Assembly (NCBI RefSeq): GCF_009497655.1
Contig: NZ_CP023317.1
Location: 3,129,501-3,193,500 of the forward strand
Length of the DNA: 64,000 nucleotides
From: Priestia megaterium
GTDB taxonomy: Bacteria; Bacillota; Bacilli; Bacillales; Bacillaceae_H
Direction: 5' to 3'
In this document: positions 43,950 to 52,301 of the stretch, in pieces
Layout: every line of letters begins with the position of its first letter
How positions within the stretch are numbered: the stretch's first letter is position 1
The notes under the pieces: generated by a model
Database searches by the model: none
The model's input: the letters and a program-made list of their open reading frames with translations, nothing else
Told to the model about the DNA's origin: nothing
Translations under genes and position numbers: made by a program

Positions 43950-44849
43950 ATGCCAGCAGCCCATTTTAAAATTGATGAAAACTTAAAAGAGCTAACGACC
44001 CATCGCACCGTTGAGCTGCCAGTAGCATGTTATCAAACAACAATCAGTGATCACATAAACGGCTACATCCCTCTTCACTGGCATGATGAGCTTCAATTTG
44101 TATTGGTTATAAAAGGTAATGCGTCTTTTCAAATAAATGAAAAAACAGTGACTGTAAAACAAGGCTACGGACTGTTTATTAACAGCGAATGTCTTCATAT
44201 GGCTGAAGACATAAACAAATCTGGCTGCGTGTACATTTGCTTAAATGTTTCTCCTCATTTTCTTGTGCCGCAAGAACTTTTCACAAATTACGTTTATCCC
44301 TACATTCATGCAACGAATCTATCACATTTATTCATCAGTCCAAAGCAAGCCTGGGGGAATAACGTGTTAGATTCTATACATAAGATATACACATGGATCC
44401 ATAAGCAGCCGCTCCACTATGAAATAGAGATTGCCTCTGAACTCAGCATACTTTGGAAAAATGTAATTCTTAACGGGTTGCAGCTAAAATACAACGAAAA
44501 AGAAATGATCAAAAATCAGCGGATGAAGCAAATGCTGAATTGGATTCATTTGCACTTTGCTGAAAAGATTACGCTCGATGATATTGCCAAAGCGGGACAA
44601 TTAAGCCGTTCTGAATGCTGTCGATATTTCAAGAAAATGTTAAAAAAATCGCCTTTGACCTATGTATTAAACTATCGAATTCAGCAAAGCTTAGTTATGC
44701 TGCAGCAAGCAGAAGCAAATGTGACGGACGTCGCCTATCAAGTAGGATTTAATAGTACAAGCTATTTTATTAATCAGTTTCGAAAAGAAATGAAGATGAC
44801 TCCGCTCATGTATCGAAAAAAGAAGCTGCACATCTCATCACATCACTAA
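43950..44849 (+). CDS. AraC-family regulator (cupin + HTH)
   Basis: 299 residues. Cupin part: GYIPLHWHDELQFVLVIKGN with the metal-site His pattern, and GYGLFINSECLHMAED. The C-terminal helix-turn-helix pair is ITLDDIAKAGQLSRSECCRY and ANVTDVAYQVGFNSTSYFIN, closing KMTPLMYRKKK. It probably senses a small molecule and controls the divergent EamA exporter. The ribosome binding site is GAGGTGACC. Confidence 0.87.
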   Translation: MPAAHFKIDENLKELTTHRTVELPVACYQTTISDHINGYIPLHWHDELQFVLVIKGNASFQINEKTVTVKQGYGLFINSECLHMAEDINKSGCVYICLNVSPHFLVPQELFTNYVYPYIHATNLSHLFISPKQAWGNNVLDSIHKIYTWIHKQPLHYEIEIASELSILWKNVILNGLQLKYNEKEMIKNQRMKQMLNWIHLHFAEKITLDDIAKAGQLSRSECCRYFKKMLKKSPLTYVLNYRIQQSLVMLQQAEANVTDVAYQVGFNSTSYFINQFRKEMKMTPLMYRKKKLHISSHH

Positions 44850-44881
44850 AAAACGGCGGGGCAATCACCCCGCCGTTTTTT
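44848..44881. terminator. Shared terminator, AraC gene and gvpU
   Basis: AAAAAACGGCGGGG / CCCCGCCGTTTTTT perfect stem with a 6-base loop between convergent stops; it ends the 7-kb gvp operon. Confidence 0.93.
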
Positions 44882-45296
44882 ATGAACTCTTTTTACTCGT
44901 TGATTTTGCATCAGAAATCTTCCCTAAGAAGAATCCGTCTACTTCTGCTATTTTTCCTCTCCAAAAGATCTTTCCTTTTGAAGGAGTAGACTTACTGTCT
45001 CCACAGTAGATCTTTGTATTTTTCAAATGAATAAAATGGGCTTCTGCTTCTCCGTTTGATTCGCTCGCTTCGCTTGCTAAAGAGAATTGTTCGCTTAGCG
45101 CCTGAGCCACTTCACTGCCTTCTTCAAACGTTTCGCTTAAGTAATCAAAGTATTCTTTTGCTGAAATCATGGTACCGGAAATCACAGCGCCGTTTACATT
45201 TAATGAAATATCAAGTGAAAAGCCGTGTTTATTAGAAGCTTTCACAAAGTATTCAAGCGTATTGTCTTTAGTTGAAAAAGAAGGGCCTGTACTCAT
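44880..45296 (-). CDS. gvpU: Gas vesicle protein GvpU
   Basis: 138 residues, last gene of the cluster. Recognised by position and by LEYFVKASNKHGFSLDISLN, GTMISAKEYFDYLSE and FWRGKIAEVDGFFLGKIS. GvpU has been reported to phase-separate and cluster gas vesicles into bundles in B. megaterium, so it tunes buoyancy after assembly. Its Ser/Lys-rich tail (KSTSKKSS) is disordered. The start has GGAGGAAAGAAATAC before the ATG, 23 bp after gvpT. Confidence 0.93.
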   Translation of the reverse strand: MSTGPSFSTKDNTLEYFVKASNKHGFSLDISLNVNGAVISGTMISAKEYFDYLSETFEEGSEVAQALSEQFSLASEASESNGEAEAHFIHLKNTKIYCGDSKSTPSKGKIFWRGKIAEVDGFFLGKISDAKSTSKKSS

Positions 45297-45319
45297 GTAT
45301 TTCTTTCCTCCTTTACGTC

Positions 45320-46201
45320 TTAGGCTGTTGTATCGTCTTCACTAGAAAGAGATGTTGCGTCATCATCTTCTTCATCCGTGTTTTTCTTTGCTTTTGTATT
45401 TTTTGATTTTTTAGCTGTTGACTTTTTTGGTTTCGCTTCCTTTTTTTCTTCTTCACTTTCCTCTTCTTCGTCTTCTTCTTCTGTTTTTACTTTTTTATTT
45501 TTTTTGTTTGAACGAGAATCTTCCTCTTCTTCCTCGCTGTCTTCGTCACTTTCACTTTCTTCTTCCTCTTCTTGCTCCTCTTCTTTTTTGTTCTTTTTAC
45601 GAGGCTTAGATGTTTCTTCTTCGTTTTCATCGTCCTGCTCGTTTTCCTCGTTCTCATCGTTCTCTTCTTCGTCGGAATCTGTATCTTCCGCTTCTTCATT
45701 TTGATTTTTATTGAGGCTAAGCTCAACAAGCATGTTCATTTTTTCTTCAAGCTGTGATAAACGGTCTTGAAGCGTTTGGTTTTCTTCTTTTAACTCGTCG
45801 TACTCTTGAACGTTATCGTCTTCTGTTTCGCTACTAGAAGAATTTACGTTTTCTTCATCATCTTTTGATTTATCTTTATCTTTTTTAAACAAGCTTCCCG
45901 CAGATGTTTTCAGGCTGGCCACGCTGCTTTTTGATTTTTCTTTCACCTTTGTTCCTAAATCAGATGCTTTGCTTTTTAATTCGTCTGTATCAATGCGGTC
46001 AAGGAGACTTTTTCGATTTTCAGGAGTCGATACATATCCAATCGTTGCACCGATGATGCCTCCTGCGACCGCTCGTTTGATTGGCCCGCTGCTTGTTGCT
46101 TTGCTTGCTTTTGAATCGTTCTTTTCTTTTGAACCGTTTTCCGTATTTTTATTTCCCTTGTTTTCTGCCTGTGTGTTATCTAATTTTGTTTCAGTTGCCA
46201 T
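45320..46201 (-). CDS. gvpT: Gas vesicle protein GvpT
   Basis: 293 residues from ATG 46201 (GGAGGGATTTAC before it). Parts in order: Lys/Asn/Ser-rich start; a YtxH-like Gly-rich helix (AVAGGIIGATIGYVSTPENR); a Lys-rich repeat; a coiled coil (YDELKEENQTLQDRLSQLEE); a long run of acidic and Lys tracts; Lys/Ala-rich tail. GvpT is essential in the minimal B. megaterium set expressed in E. coli as I recall. Its role is unknown; the composition suggests a disordered scaffold. The acidic tract leaves long open frames on the other strand, which are artefacts. Confidence 0.93.
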   Translation of the reverse strand: MATETKLDNTQAENKGNKNTENGSKEKNDSKASKATSSGPIKRAVAGGIIGATIGYVSTPENRKSLLDRIDTDELKSKASDLGTKVKEKSKSSVASLKTSAGSLFKKDKDKSKDDEENVNSSSSETEDDNVQEYDELKEENQTLQDRLSQLEEKMNMLVELSLNKNQNEEAEDTDSDEEENDENEENEQDDENEEETSKPRKKNKKEEEQEEEEESESDEDSEEEEEDSRSNKKNKKVKTEEEDEEEESEEEKKEAKPKKSTAKKSKNTKAKKNTDEEDDDATSLSSEDDTTA

Positions 46202-46237
46202 TGTAAATCCCTCCATTTTTTAAGTAGCGTACAGTTT

Positions 46238-46540
46238 TTAACGTTCTGTTTCTATTTTTTCTTCAAGCGTTTTTAACCGCTCATGCAGCATTTTATTTTC
46301 TTCTTCGAGCGCTTTACTATTGGCTCCTTTTGAACTGAGATAGGGATCATTTTCCCACCAGTCCATGCCGATTTCTTTTGCTTTATCAACCGAAGCCACA
46401 ATCAAGCGGATCTTTATCGTTAATAGCTCGACATCTGCAATTCCTACGGTGATGTCCCCCGCTATGACGACTCCTTTATCCAAAATCTTTTCGAGCACAT
46501 CTACAATCGTACTTGACTGCATATTATGTTCGACTGCCAT
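46238..46540 (-). CDS. gvpJ: Gas vesicle protein GvpJ
   Basis: 100 residues. The first 70 belong to the GvpA family (TIVDVLEKILDKGVVIAGDI, then VGIADVELLTIKIRLIVASV), extended by a coiled tail (EEENKMLHERLKTLEEKIET). GvpJ is a minor shell-like protein that helps to start gas vesicle formation. The start has GGGAGGAAC before the ATG, and the gap to gvpK is 21 bp. Confidence 0.94.
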   Translation of the reverse strand: MAVEHNMQSSTIVDVLEKILDKGVVIAGDITVGIADVELLTIKIRLIVASVDKAKEIGMDWWENDPYLSSKGANSKALEEENKMLHERLKTLEEKIETER

Positions 46541-46561
46541 ACTGTTCCTCCCACTGACCGC

Positions 46562-46846
46562 TTAAAGCAGGCTGCCTAGCGGTCCAAGATCAATATTTAA
46601 ATCTTCTGCGTCCAGACCGAACACCTCTTTCAACTCGTCCATTTTTTCTTCCAAGTTCATTAGTGCAATTCCTAAGTTTTCAATTTGTTCGTCCGTCAAC
46701 GTTCCACCCTCCACCCGCCTCATGGCATGACGTTCAACGATTTGCCTCAATAGCTCAATAACTGTCATCACAAGCTGCGCTAAGCCTTGTTCAGCTTTAT
46801 CGGGATCCAAGTGGATTCGTCCATTTGCTTGGCTGACCGGTTGCAT
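46562..46846 (-). CDS. gvpK: Gas vesicle protein GvpK
   Basis: 94 residues from ATG 46846, which has AAAGGAGGAATTACTGG upstream; the longer open frame to 46930 is overlap with gvpS and is not supported. The family text is IHLDPDKAEQGLAQLVMTVI and RQIVERHAMRRVEGGTLTDE, then EQIENLGIALMNLEEKM. It is a small helical nucleation factor. The first 50 bp overlap the end of gvpS in another frame. Confidence 0.93.
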   Translation of the reverse strand: MQPVSQANGRIHLDPDKAEQGLAQLVMTVIELLRQIVERHAMRRVEGGTLTDEQIENLGIALMNLEEKMDELKEVFGLDAEDLNIDLGPLGSLL

Positions 46847-47087
46847 CCAGTAATTCCTCCTTTTGTTTATCAAATTGTTCAGAAGTGATGGGTTTGCGAT
46901 TTCCTTCTTTTGCTTGCACCAGCGTTTCAACCGAAGAAATAAGCACCCGCAAATCCAAATACACTAAATCGACGCCGGCTATGGAAATGATTAAGTCTCC
47001 TTTAATGGCGACTCCTTTATCTAAAATGACATCTAAAATATCAATAAGAGCAATATCTTTATTCTCCATAGATTGTTTAAGAGACAT
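46797..47087 (-). CDS. gvpS: Gas vesicle protein GvpS
   Basis: 96 residues; GvpA-family (ALIDILDVILDKGVAIKGDL, then IISIAGVDLVYLDLRVLISS) with a hydrophilic tail (EGNRKPITSEQFDKQKEELL). GvpS is a minor shell-related protein of the B. megaterium cluster, paralogous to GvpA and GvpJ. The end overlaps gvpK by 50 bp. It is 17 bp after gvpL. Confidence 0.92.
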   Translation of the reverse strand: MSLKQSMENKDIALIDILDVILDKGVAIKGDLIISIAGVDLVYLDLRVLISSVETLVQAKEGNRKPITSEQFDKQKEELLDATGQPSKWTNPLGSR

Positions 47088-47104
47088 AATGTTAATTCCT
47101 CACT

Positions 47105-47914
47105 TTACGCAAAGCTCGAGAAATGATAGGGCGGCCATGGTCCCGTCACTTCAAATTTCCAGCCTTTATTTTCAAGCTTTTGCTGAAGCTCTTCTATTTC
47201 GTTTACAAACTTAGTGATCTGCAGAGACGGAAGAAGAAACACGCTGTTCCACGCCATTTGTTCAGCCGCGCCCGTTACGTCCTTGCTCCAATTCTTTTTA
47301 ACAGAGTCATAAAGCGACAGTTCTTTGAGCTTGTCATGTATCTCTTCACACACTTTGTTTTTGTGAAGTTCTAATTCTCTTTCAATCAGCTGATCTATTT
47401 TTTTCTTTTCAAAAAACTGTCTTCCTGGTGATAAGTGACTAATTTCTTCTTTTTTCGCTTTCACGCTTTCATTCGTTTCGCTGATTCCTTTTTTAAGCTC
47501 TTTATCATCACAGTAAATCTTCACGTTCCACTCTTCATTTCCTTGAAGCAGCGTCAGTGAATTCTCTAGCTTTTCTTTGTTAAGCTCAATAGCTGCTTGC
47601 AGACTTTCTTTACTTTTATAAATGGTGCAAAATTTTAATGGAATGATCGTAAATTCTTCGTACAAAGCGGCTACCGTTTCGTGATGATGAAATGCTTTTT
47701 CCTGCAGCCAGCTCATATCCTGCTCCATTTTTTCTTTAATCACTTCTTCTGAATAGGCGTCAGCATCCAGCTTAGAAACGACAGCCGTCACCTGATCAAT
47801 CGTTATTGGGTACAGTGAATGTTCTCCGTCAAACCCTTTATAAGATGGAAACGGCTCTCTGGCTGCTGCTTCTTTTGTTGGAATTAAACCGTATAAATAC
47901 AGTAATTCTCCCAT
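47105..47914 (-). CDS. gvpL: Gas vesicle protein GvpL (GvpF/L family)
   Basis: 269 residues. LYLYGLIPTKEAAAREPFPS at the start, ILPLRFCT-like IIPLKFCTIYKSKESLQAAI, GRQFFEKKKIDQLIERELEL, NSVFLLPSLQITKFVNEIEE and the C-terminal VTGPWPPYHFSS, all GvpF/L hallmarks. With GvpF it probably coordinates other Gvp proteins at the nucleation complex. Its ATG directly abuts the gvpG stop. Confidence 0.94.
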   Translation of the reverse strand: MGELLYLYGLIPTKEAAAREPFPSYKGFDGEHSLYPITIDQVTAVVSKLDADAYSEEVIKEKMEQDMSWLQEKAFHHHETVAALYEEFTIIPLKFCTIYKSKESLQAAIELNKEKLENSLTLLQGNEEWNVKIYCDDKELKKGISETNESVKAKKEEISHLSPGRQFFEKKKIDQLIERELELHKNKVCEEIHDKLKELSLYDSVKKNWSKDVTGAAEQMAWNSVFLLPSLQITKFVNEIEELQQKLENKGWKFEVTGPWPPYHFSSFA

Positions 47915-48181
47915 CTAGGATTCCTCATTTCTTTTTTTTGTCAGCTCTTCCCATTGTTCAATTTCTCTGCGTTTCGCGATTTCGTACCTCATTAACAATT
48001 CATCTTCTTTTTCTTGAAACGCTTCTTCCGGAATTTCACCAAGCTCAAACATCATTTGAAGCTGAATGAGTTTTTGCTGAATCGTCGGAAGGTCATATAG
48101 CTGTTTATCAGCTTCTTCCTGTACTTTCTCGCCGATTTTCACTACAAGGTTAATAGGTGCGGTTACTAATTTGTGAAGCAC
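47915..48181 (-). CDS. gvpG: Gas vesicle protein GvpG
   Basis: 88 residues from a GTG start one base after the gvpF stop. Short helical protein with the family pattern LVTAPINLVVKIGEKVQEEA, IQQKLIQLQMMFELGEIPEE and EAFQEKEDELLMRYEIAKRR. GvpG is an essential accessory of gas vesicle assembly in Bacillus and haloarchaea, thought to aid subunit nucleation with GvpF and GvpL. It is sandwiched between those genes, with no gaps. Confidence 0.94.
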   Translation of the reverse strand: MLHKLVTAPINLVVKIGEKVQEEADKQLYDLPTIQQKLIQLQMMFELGEIPEEAFQEKEDELLMRYEIAKRREIEQWEELTKKRNEES

Positions 48182-48182
48182 G

Positions 48183-48950
48183 TTATTTCTCTTCTACTTT
48201 TAGGCGAATGTTCACAAAGTTATAAGCAGGCCAAGGACCGCTGTAATGAAAATCGGCTTTGTCTTTCCAGTTTTCATGCGCTTCATTCACTTTTTCATCA
48301 AACTTCGCTTCATCTTCTCGGTTAATTAAGAAAGAAGCGTTTAAAAGCATCGTTTCGCCCGTCGGCTCATTTGCTTTTGCTGCTTCCGCTGCTTCTTCAA
48401 GCGGAGAAAACACATCTGTCTTGACTTCTTTTTGCAGGGAAGTAAACATCTTTTGAGCCATTCCTCCAAGCTGAATACGCTCATAATAACCGGCTGCTTC
48501 TGATTTTCCTTTTACGGATGCTGATACTTTTTCAAGTTCAGGATTTTCGTTCACTTTTTTCTCAAGCCATTCTTTTTTCCCAATTACTTTTAAGCCGACT
48601 TCAATTTTTCCTTTGATCGCTGGAAACAGCTTTTCAAACTGCGGATAAAGGTTTTCTAAAAGAACTTTTACGTCTTCTTTTGATTTGAATACATTCCCAA
48701 AGCTGATTGGAATAACCGTATCGTTCTTGTCCATAATCGCTGCTACTGCGTGTTGATGCATTAATAAATTTTGGCGATTAGGATGATAAATTTTCATCGG
48801 CACTTCAGCTGCTACCATAGCCGCGTCTTTGTAGCGAATCAAAAACGTTTCAGCTTTTGTTCCTTCTACTTCTACCGATCCAAAATCTTCGTCTTTATCC
48901 GTTTGAATGGCGCTAAAAATATAAATGCCCGTTTCGTTTGTTTCACTCAT
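48183..48950 (-). CDS. gvpF: Gas vesicle protein GvpF (GvpF/L family)
   Basis: 255 residues. IYIFSAIQTDKDEDFGSVEV, then VIPISFGNVFKSKEDVKVLL (the conserved hydrophobic centre), VGLKVIGKKEWL, AAGYYERIQLGGM and the C-terminal FHYSGPWPAYNFVNI. GvpF binds GvpA monomers in haloarchaea and is in the minimal set. It is a divergent paralog of gvpL two genes later. The gap to gvpN is 14 bp. Confidence 0.95.
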   Translation of the reverse strand: MSETNETGIYIFSAIQTDKDEDFGSVEVEGTKAETFLIRYKDAAMVAAEVPMKIYHPNRQNLLMHQHAVAAIMDKNDTVIPISFGNVFKSKEDVKVLLENLYPQFEKLFPAIKGKIEVGLKVIGKKEWLEKKVNENPELEKVSASVKGKSEAAGYYERIQLGGMAQKMFTSLQKEVKTDVFSPLEEAAEAAKANEPTGETMLLNASFLINREDEAKFDEKVNEAHENWKDKADFHYSGPWPAYNFVNIRLKVEEK

Positions 48951-48964
48951 GTTTTCAAGCTCCT

Positions 48965-49891
48965 TTACTTTTCTTCAGTGTCTATATTCTTACACTCTTC
49001 TAAAATGATTTTTTCGGCTTTGCTTTTTGCATTTTTCTCGTCTAAACATTTGGTAAGCGAATGATGCAGAATATCCATACATAACGTTTGAAAATCTTCA
49101 TCATCTCCATCGATAGCAATGTCTTGCTGCGTAGCAAGGGTAGCGATCATAAGCGAAGCCCGCAGGCTAAGTCCGCTGCTGTTTTCGTCTCCAGAGCGGT
49201 TTCGCACGTTTGCTACGAGCGTTACAATTGTGCGCGCTTCGTCTTCTTCTACGTCCGTTTTCTCCGTTAAAATCGCTGTCTCTCTGTCGATGTCTTTATA
49301 ATCAATAAACATAGTAATTAACCTGTCAAGAAGCGCATCTTGCGTATCATACACGCCAGCATACTCAGCTGGGTTGCTTGTGAAGATGACGCGGAAATCG
49401 GGGTGCACGCGTACAAAAGGATCGGTCATTTTCACTCCATACAGCGGCAGCACGCCTTCTTCTAATATTGATAGAAAGATATTATTCGTCGCAGGCTTAG
49501 ACCGAGTAAATTCGTCGTAAATCAGCGTATAGCCGTTTTTTACGGCTTCAAGCAACCGTCCATCCTGCCAGTTTTCACTTACTTGTTCATCTTTTTTATA
49601 AACAGAACGAACATACTGGTCGATTACTTTTTTGCTCGTATAGCCCGTAAAATCGCCAATTAAATCTTTGTTGTTGAGCTCGTGATTCCCGTGCATCAGC
49701 ATTACAGGACGCTTTCTCTTTTTAGCAAGCGCTCGTGCTAAAGAGGTTTTGCCTCCGCCGGCAGGGCCTGTAAAATGAATGGAATAGCCGGATTTTAAAT
49801 AGCTCAGCGCTCTTGAAAGAACCTCTTTTGTCTCGTCATCTTGTATAAAAGCGCCACTGCCTTTTTTCCTTTTGTCTGTTAAGACGGTCAT
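48965..49891 (-). CDS. gvpN: Gas vesicle ATPase GvpN
   Basis: 308 residues, MoxR-type AAA+ ATPase. Walker A HFTGPAGGGKTSLARALAKK, Walker B TLIYDEFTRSKPATNN, sensor 1 FRVIFTSNPAEYAGVYDTQD, arginine region ALLDRLITMF, matching GvpN. It probably drives enlargement of the nascent vesicle using ATP. Ribosome binding site GGAGGAACG precedes ATG 49891, 29 bp after gvpR. Confidence 0.96.
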   Translation of the reverse strand: MTVLTDKRKKGSGAFIQDDETKEVLSRALSYLKSGYSIHFTGPAGGGKTSLARALAKKRKRPVMLMHGNHELNNKDLIGDFTGYTSKKVIDQYVRSVYKKDEQVSENWQDGRLLEAVKNGYTLIYDEFTRSKPATNNIFLSILEEGVLPLYGVKMTDPFVRVHPDFRVIFTSNPAEYAGVYDTQDALLDRLITMFIDYKDIDRETAILTEKTDVEEDEARTIVTLVANVRNRSGDENSSGLSLRASLMIATLATQQDIAIDGDDEDFQTLCMDILHHSLTKCLDEKNAKSKAEKIILEECKNIDTEEK

Positions 49892-49919
49892 TTTTACGTT
49901 CCTCCTGCCATCTTATCGT

Positions 49920-50186
49920 TTATGCTTCAATGCCAATGGCGCTTCTATATCTGACGTCGAGTCGTTTGAATGAAATGACTTCTTTTTCTTTATTTAAAAA
50001 GCACTCGTATGTTCCAAGCATTTCATCTTTGGCGTATTTTTTCATATATTCTCGTTCTTCAATGACTTCAACAATAACTCTCCAGCCTTCATCTTCAGTA
50101 GCTTCCACCGAGGTAATTTTATGAGGAGGAGCTACGTTTTCAGCAAAAAAGTCGTTCACGGCTTGCATAATTTTTTTAATTTCCAT
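49920..50186 (-). CDS. gvpR: Gas vesicle protein GvpR (GvpO family)
   Basis: 88 residues from ATG 50186, which follows TTGGAGGCTACTAAAG; a longer open frame to 50249 overlaps the gap to gvpB and lacks a site. The pattern ...GWRVIVEVIEEREYMKKYAK, TYECFLNKEKEVISFKRLDV, RYRSA is that of the GvpO family. In B. megaterium gvpR is part of the minimal set with gvpB. Its action is unknown, possibly regulatory or an adaptor to GvpN. Confidence 0.92.
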   Translation of the reverse strand: MEIKKIMQAVNDFFAENVAPPHKITSVEATEDEGWRVIVEVIEEREYMKKYAKDEMLGTYECFLNKEKEVISFKRLDVRYRSAIGIEA

Positions 50187-50260
50187 CTTTAGTAGCCTCC
50201 AATAGTTAGATCTAAAAGCTGGAACCACCCTCAAAAAGGAAGGTTCCATACCACTTCATA

Positions 50261-50527
50261 TTAAATACTAAAACGCGGCTGTCCTTCACTTGAATTTGAA
50301 CGTTCAGGAAGGCCGTTTTCTTCTACGTCGTCACGAAGAAGCCCTACTGCTTCTGCATAGCGTAACCATGTATCAACACTGGCAATAACCACTCGCGCTT
50401 CAATTGTTAAAATTTCAATCCCTACAACAGACACTCTTGCAAAAGCATCAATAACAATTCCTTTATCTAAAATACGGTCAATTACTTCTGCTAAACTTGA
50501 ACTATTAGTACTTTTTTGAATAGACAT
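50261..50527 (-). CDS. gvpB: Major gas vesicle shell protein GvpB
   Basis: 88 residues; GvpA family: [49 protein letters not shown]. The first 63 residues differ from GvpA by only two changes; the tails diverge. As I recall, in the E. coli reconstitution with the B. megaterium cluster gvpB, not gvpA, is the needed main shell gene. Ribosome binding site GAAAGGAGAAATGGG precedes the ATG. Confidence 0.97.
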   Translation of the reverse strand: MSIQKSTNSSSLAEVIDRILDKGIVIDAFARVSVVGIEILTIEARVVIASVDTWLRYAEAVGLLRDDVEENGLPERSNSSEGQPRFSI

Positions 50528-50546
50528 ATCCCATTTCTCCTTTCGC

Positions 50547-51020
50547 TTATGATCCCATTGTTTTTAAATCTGTAGATGATTTAATATCATTGGAACTTTT
50601 AATCTTAGTAGAGCTTTTAATATCCGTTGCTTTTTTAATCTGATTTACGCCTTTTATTTTCCGCTTGTTTTTTGACTTATCTTTATCGTCTGAAGAAGAA
50701 ACTTTTTCTTGAAAGTCTTCTCCAGCTTCTTTCACATCGCTAAGCTTATCTTTTACTGATAATAAGACGTCTTGAAGCTTTTCTTTTGCGTCTTCTCCTT
50801 TGCCGTGTACCTTTTGGGCATTTTTTTCTTTCGTTTCCTGCAGTTTTTCTGACGCTTCATCCGCTTTTTCCTGCAGTTTCCCTTCGGTTTTTTCGACAAA
50901 CTTTTCTTTCGCTTTTTCTTTAACCTTTTCTTCTACTTTTTCCTTAACAGGTTCAGGCGTGTGCTCCACTATTTTTTTTCCTGCTTTTAAGGCTGCTTTC
51001 TCCACATCTTTTTTATCCAT
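50547..51020 (-). CDS. gvpQ: Gas vesicle protein GvpQ
   Basis: 157 residues, Lys/Glu/Asp-rich. Long amphipathic helix of LEA-like repeats ([20 protein letters not shown] and following), then a basic linker and four short repeats ([20 protein letters not shown]). The repeats are 6-7 residues and tandem. GvpQ is an accessory found in Bacillus clusters and dispensable in E. coli. Its disordered character suggests chaperone-like or scaffolding action; that is inference. It lies between gvpP and gvpB, with 25- and 19-bp gaps. Confidence 0.9.
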   Translation of the reverse strand: MDKKDVEKAALKAGKKIVEHTPEPVKEKVEEKVKEKAKEKFVEKTEGKLQEKADEASEKLQETKEKNAQKVHGKGEDAKEKLQDVLLSVKDKLSDVKEAGEDFQEKVSSSDDKDKSKNKRKIKGVNQIKKATDIKSSTKIKSSNDIKSSTDLKTMGS

Positions 51021-51045
51021 GAAATTCCCCTTCAGGACGGATATC

Positions 51046-51531
51046 TTACTTCTTCGCGTCCATGAGTTTGTTTAGCATCTCTTCAATGCGCTGCAGCTGA
51101 TCGTTCATATTTTTATTTTCTTCTTTTAACTCTTCGTACTGAGACGTTTCCATTTCTGCGCTTGCGCTGACTTCTTCCTGCGAATCTCCCTGTTCATTTG
51201 ATGTTTCTTCTTTTTTCTTTTTAGATGCCAGCAGCTTGCTTAAATTGTCTTTTTCAAGATAGCCTGTAGCTGTCTGTCTTAACGCTCCCATCGCTTGCTG
51301 CGTTAAAATATCCTGTGCGTTTTTTCTTAACTCTTGTCCCGTCGCACGTACAATTTCTGATTGTCCTAAGCGACTGAGTACTTTTTTACTCGTTTGCGGA
51401 CTTGAAAGAAGTCCAATTCCCGCTCCTACTACGCCTCCTAAAATGGCAAGATTCAAAGAGTTTTGCGTTTTTTCTTCCTGCTGCTGATTTTCTTGTTTTT
51501 CACTTTGTACATTCTTATCAGTTGTTGACAT
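51046..51531 (-). CDS. gvpP: Gas vesicle protein GvpP
   Basis: 161 residues. A polar start is followed by a YtxH-like Gly helix (AILGGVVGAGIGLLSSPQTS), a basic helical centre and a C-terminal coiled coil (EELKEENKNMNDQLQRIEEM). The same parts in the same order are in GvpT. GvpP is dispensable in E. coli reconstitution as I recall. Its function is unknown; the helix might touch a membrane or the vesicle shell. Confidence 0.9.
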   Translation of the reverse strand: MSTTDKNVQSEKQENQQQEEKTQNSLNLAILGGVVGAGIGLLSSPQTSKKVLSRLGQSEIVRATGQELRKNAQDILTQQAMGALRQTATGYLEKDNLSKLLASKKKKEETSNEQGDSQEEVSASAEMETSQYEELKEENKNMNDQLQRIEEMLNKLMDAKK

Positions 51532-51591
51532 GTTTCATCCTCTTTTCTCTTATTATTATTTATTTAATGAATTTTCTTACGATTAAAAGAC

Positions 51592-51852
51592 TTAAAAACT
51601 AAGCCCTGCTCCTCGCTCCTCTGTTCGGCCAGGCAGCCCTTCTTCCTCTACTTTGTCGGTTAATAACCCGACCGCTTCTGCGTAGCGAAGCCACGTATCG
51701 ACACTTGCAATAACGACTCGTGCTTCAATCGTTAAAATTTCAATTCCTACGAGTGATACTCGAGCAAAAGCATCGATGACAATTCCTTTGTCTAGAATTC
51801 GATCAATTACTTCTGCTAAACTTGAACTGTCTGTACTTTTTTGAATACTCAT
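51592..51852 (-). CDS. gvpA: Gas vesicle shell protein GvpA
   Basis: 86 residues, first gene of the cluster. Same core as GvpB with Asp8 and Leu34 in place of Asn8 and Val34, and a different tail ([20 protein letters not shown]). GvpA-type subunits form ribs of the gas-permeable shell. It is separated from gvpB by gvpP and gvpQ. The 450 bp upstream are AT-rich and must hold the operon promoter. Confidence 0.97.
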   Translation of the reverse strand: MSIQKSTDSSSLAEVIDRILDKGIVIDAFARVSLVGIEILTIEARVVIASVDTWLRYAEAVGLLTDKVEEEGLPGRTEERGAGLSF

Positions 51853-52253
51853 TTTTTAGCAGCTCCTTTCGAGATTTAACTAAATGAATGATGCTACTAA
51901 ACAACCTGCTTAACTTTTTTAGTAAACATACTTTTGAAATATACTTTTTAGTCCTCTTTCAAACATGAATAATTTGCTAAAAATTAATTCTTGAAAAATA
52001 ATTAGAAAATTATTCTACTTCGTATAATAGTTTACAGTTAATTTATGGATGTATTTTGCGCGTAAATCCCGTTGTTAAAGCTTTTATCGAAACTCAAATT
52101 CCAAAATAAAACAATAAATACATTATTGTTACAATAATATTACATTATAATTTAAGGCATATTATCTTTCAGGTTACCCTCAAATACTTTGATATTTTTA
52201 ACTATTATGGAATATTATTGTGCATGTAGTTCTCTTAAATAAAACCAGCGCAT
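51853..52253 (-). promoter_or_regulatory. Upstream region of the gvp operon
   Basis: Very AT-rich, no supported gene. It contains the ribosome binding site AAAGGAG of gvpA, a dyad TACTAAA / TTTAGTA (51894-51932) near the start, and several TATTAT-like -10 candidates but no convincing -35. The operon promoter cannot be assigned from sequence with confidence. Confidence 0.5.
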
Positions 52254-52282
52254 AAAAAAAGCTGCCGCACTGCGACAGCTTT
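52254..52282 (-). terminator. Terminator of the general-stress gene
   Basis: AAGCTGTCG / CGGCAGCTT stem (one mismatch) with seven T residues on the minus strand. Confidence 0.85.
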
Positions 52283-52301
52283 CTCCTATACATAATAAGT
52301 T

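Noticed and set aside
45378-45704. 108-codon Ser/Phe-rich frame on the plus strand opposite gvpT
   Set aside because: It is the mirror of the GAA/GAT-rich acidic tract of gvpT; low complexity and no ribosome binding site.
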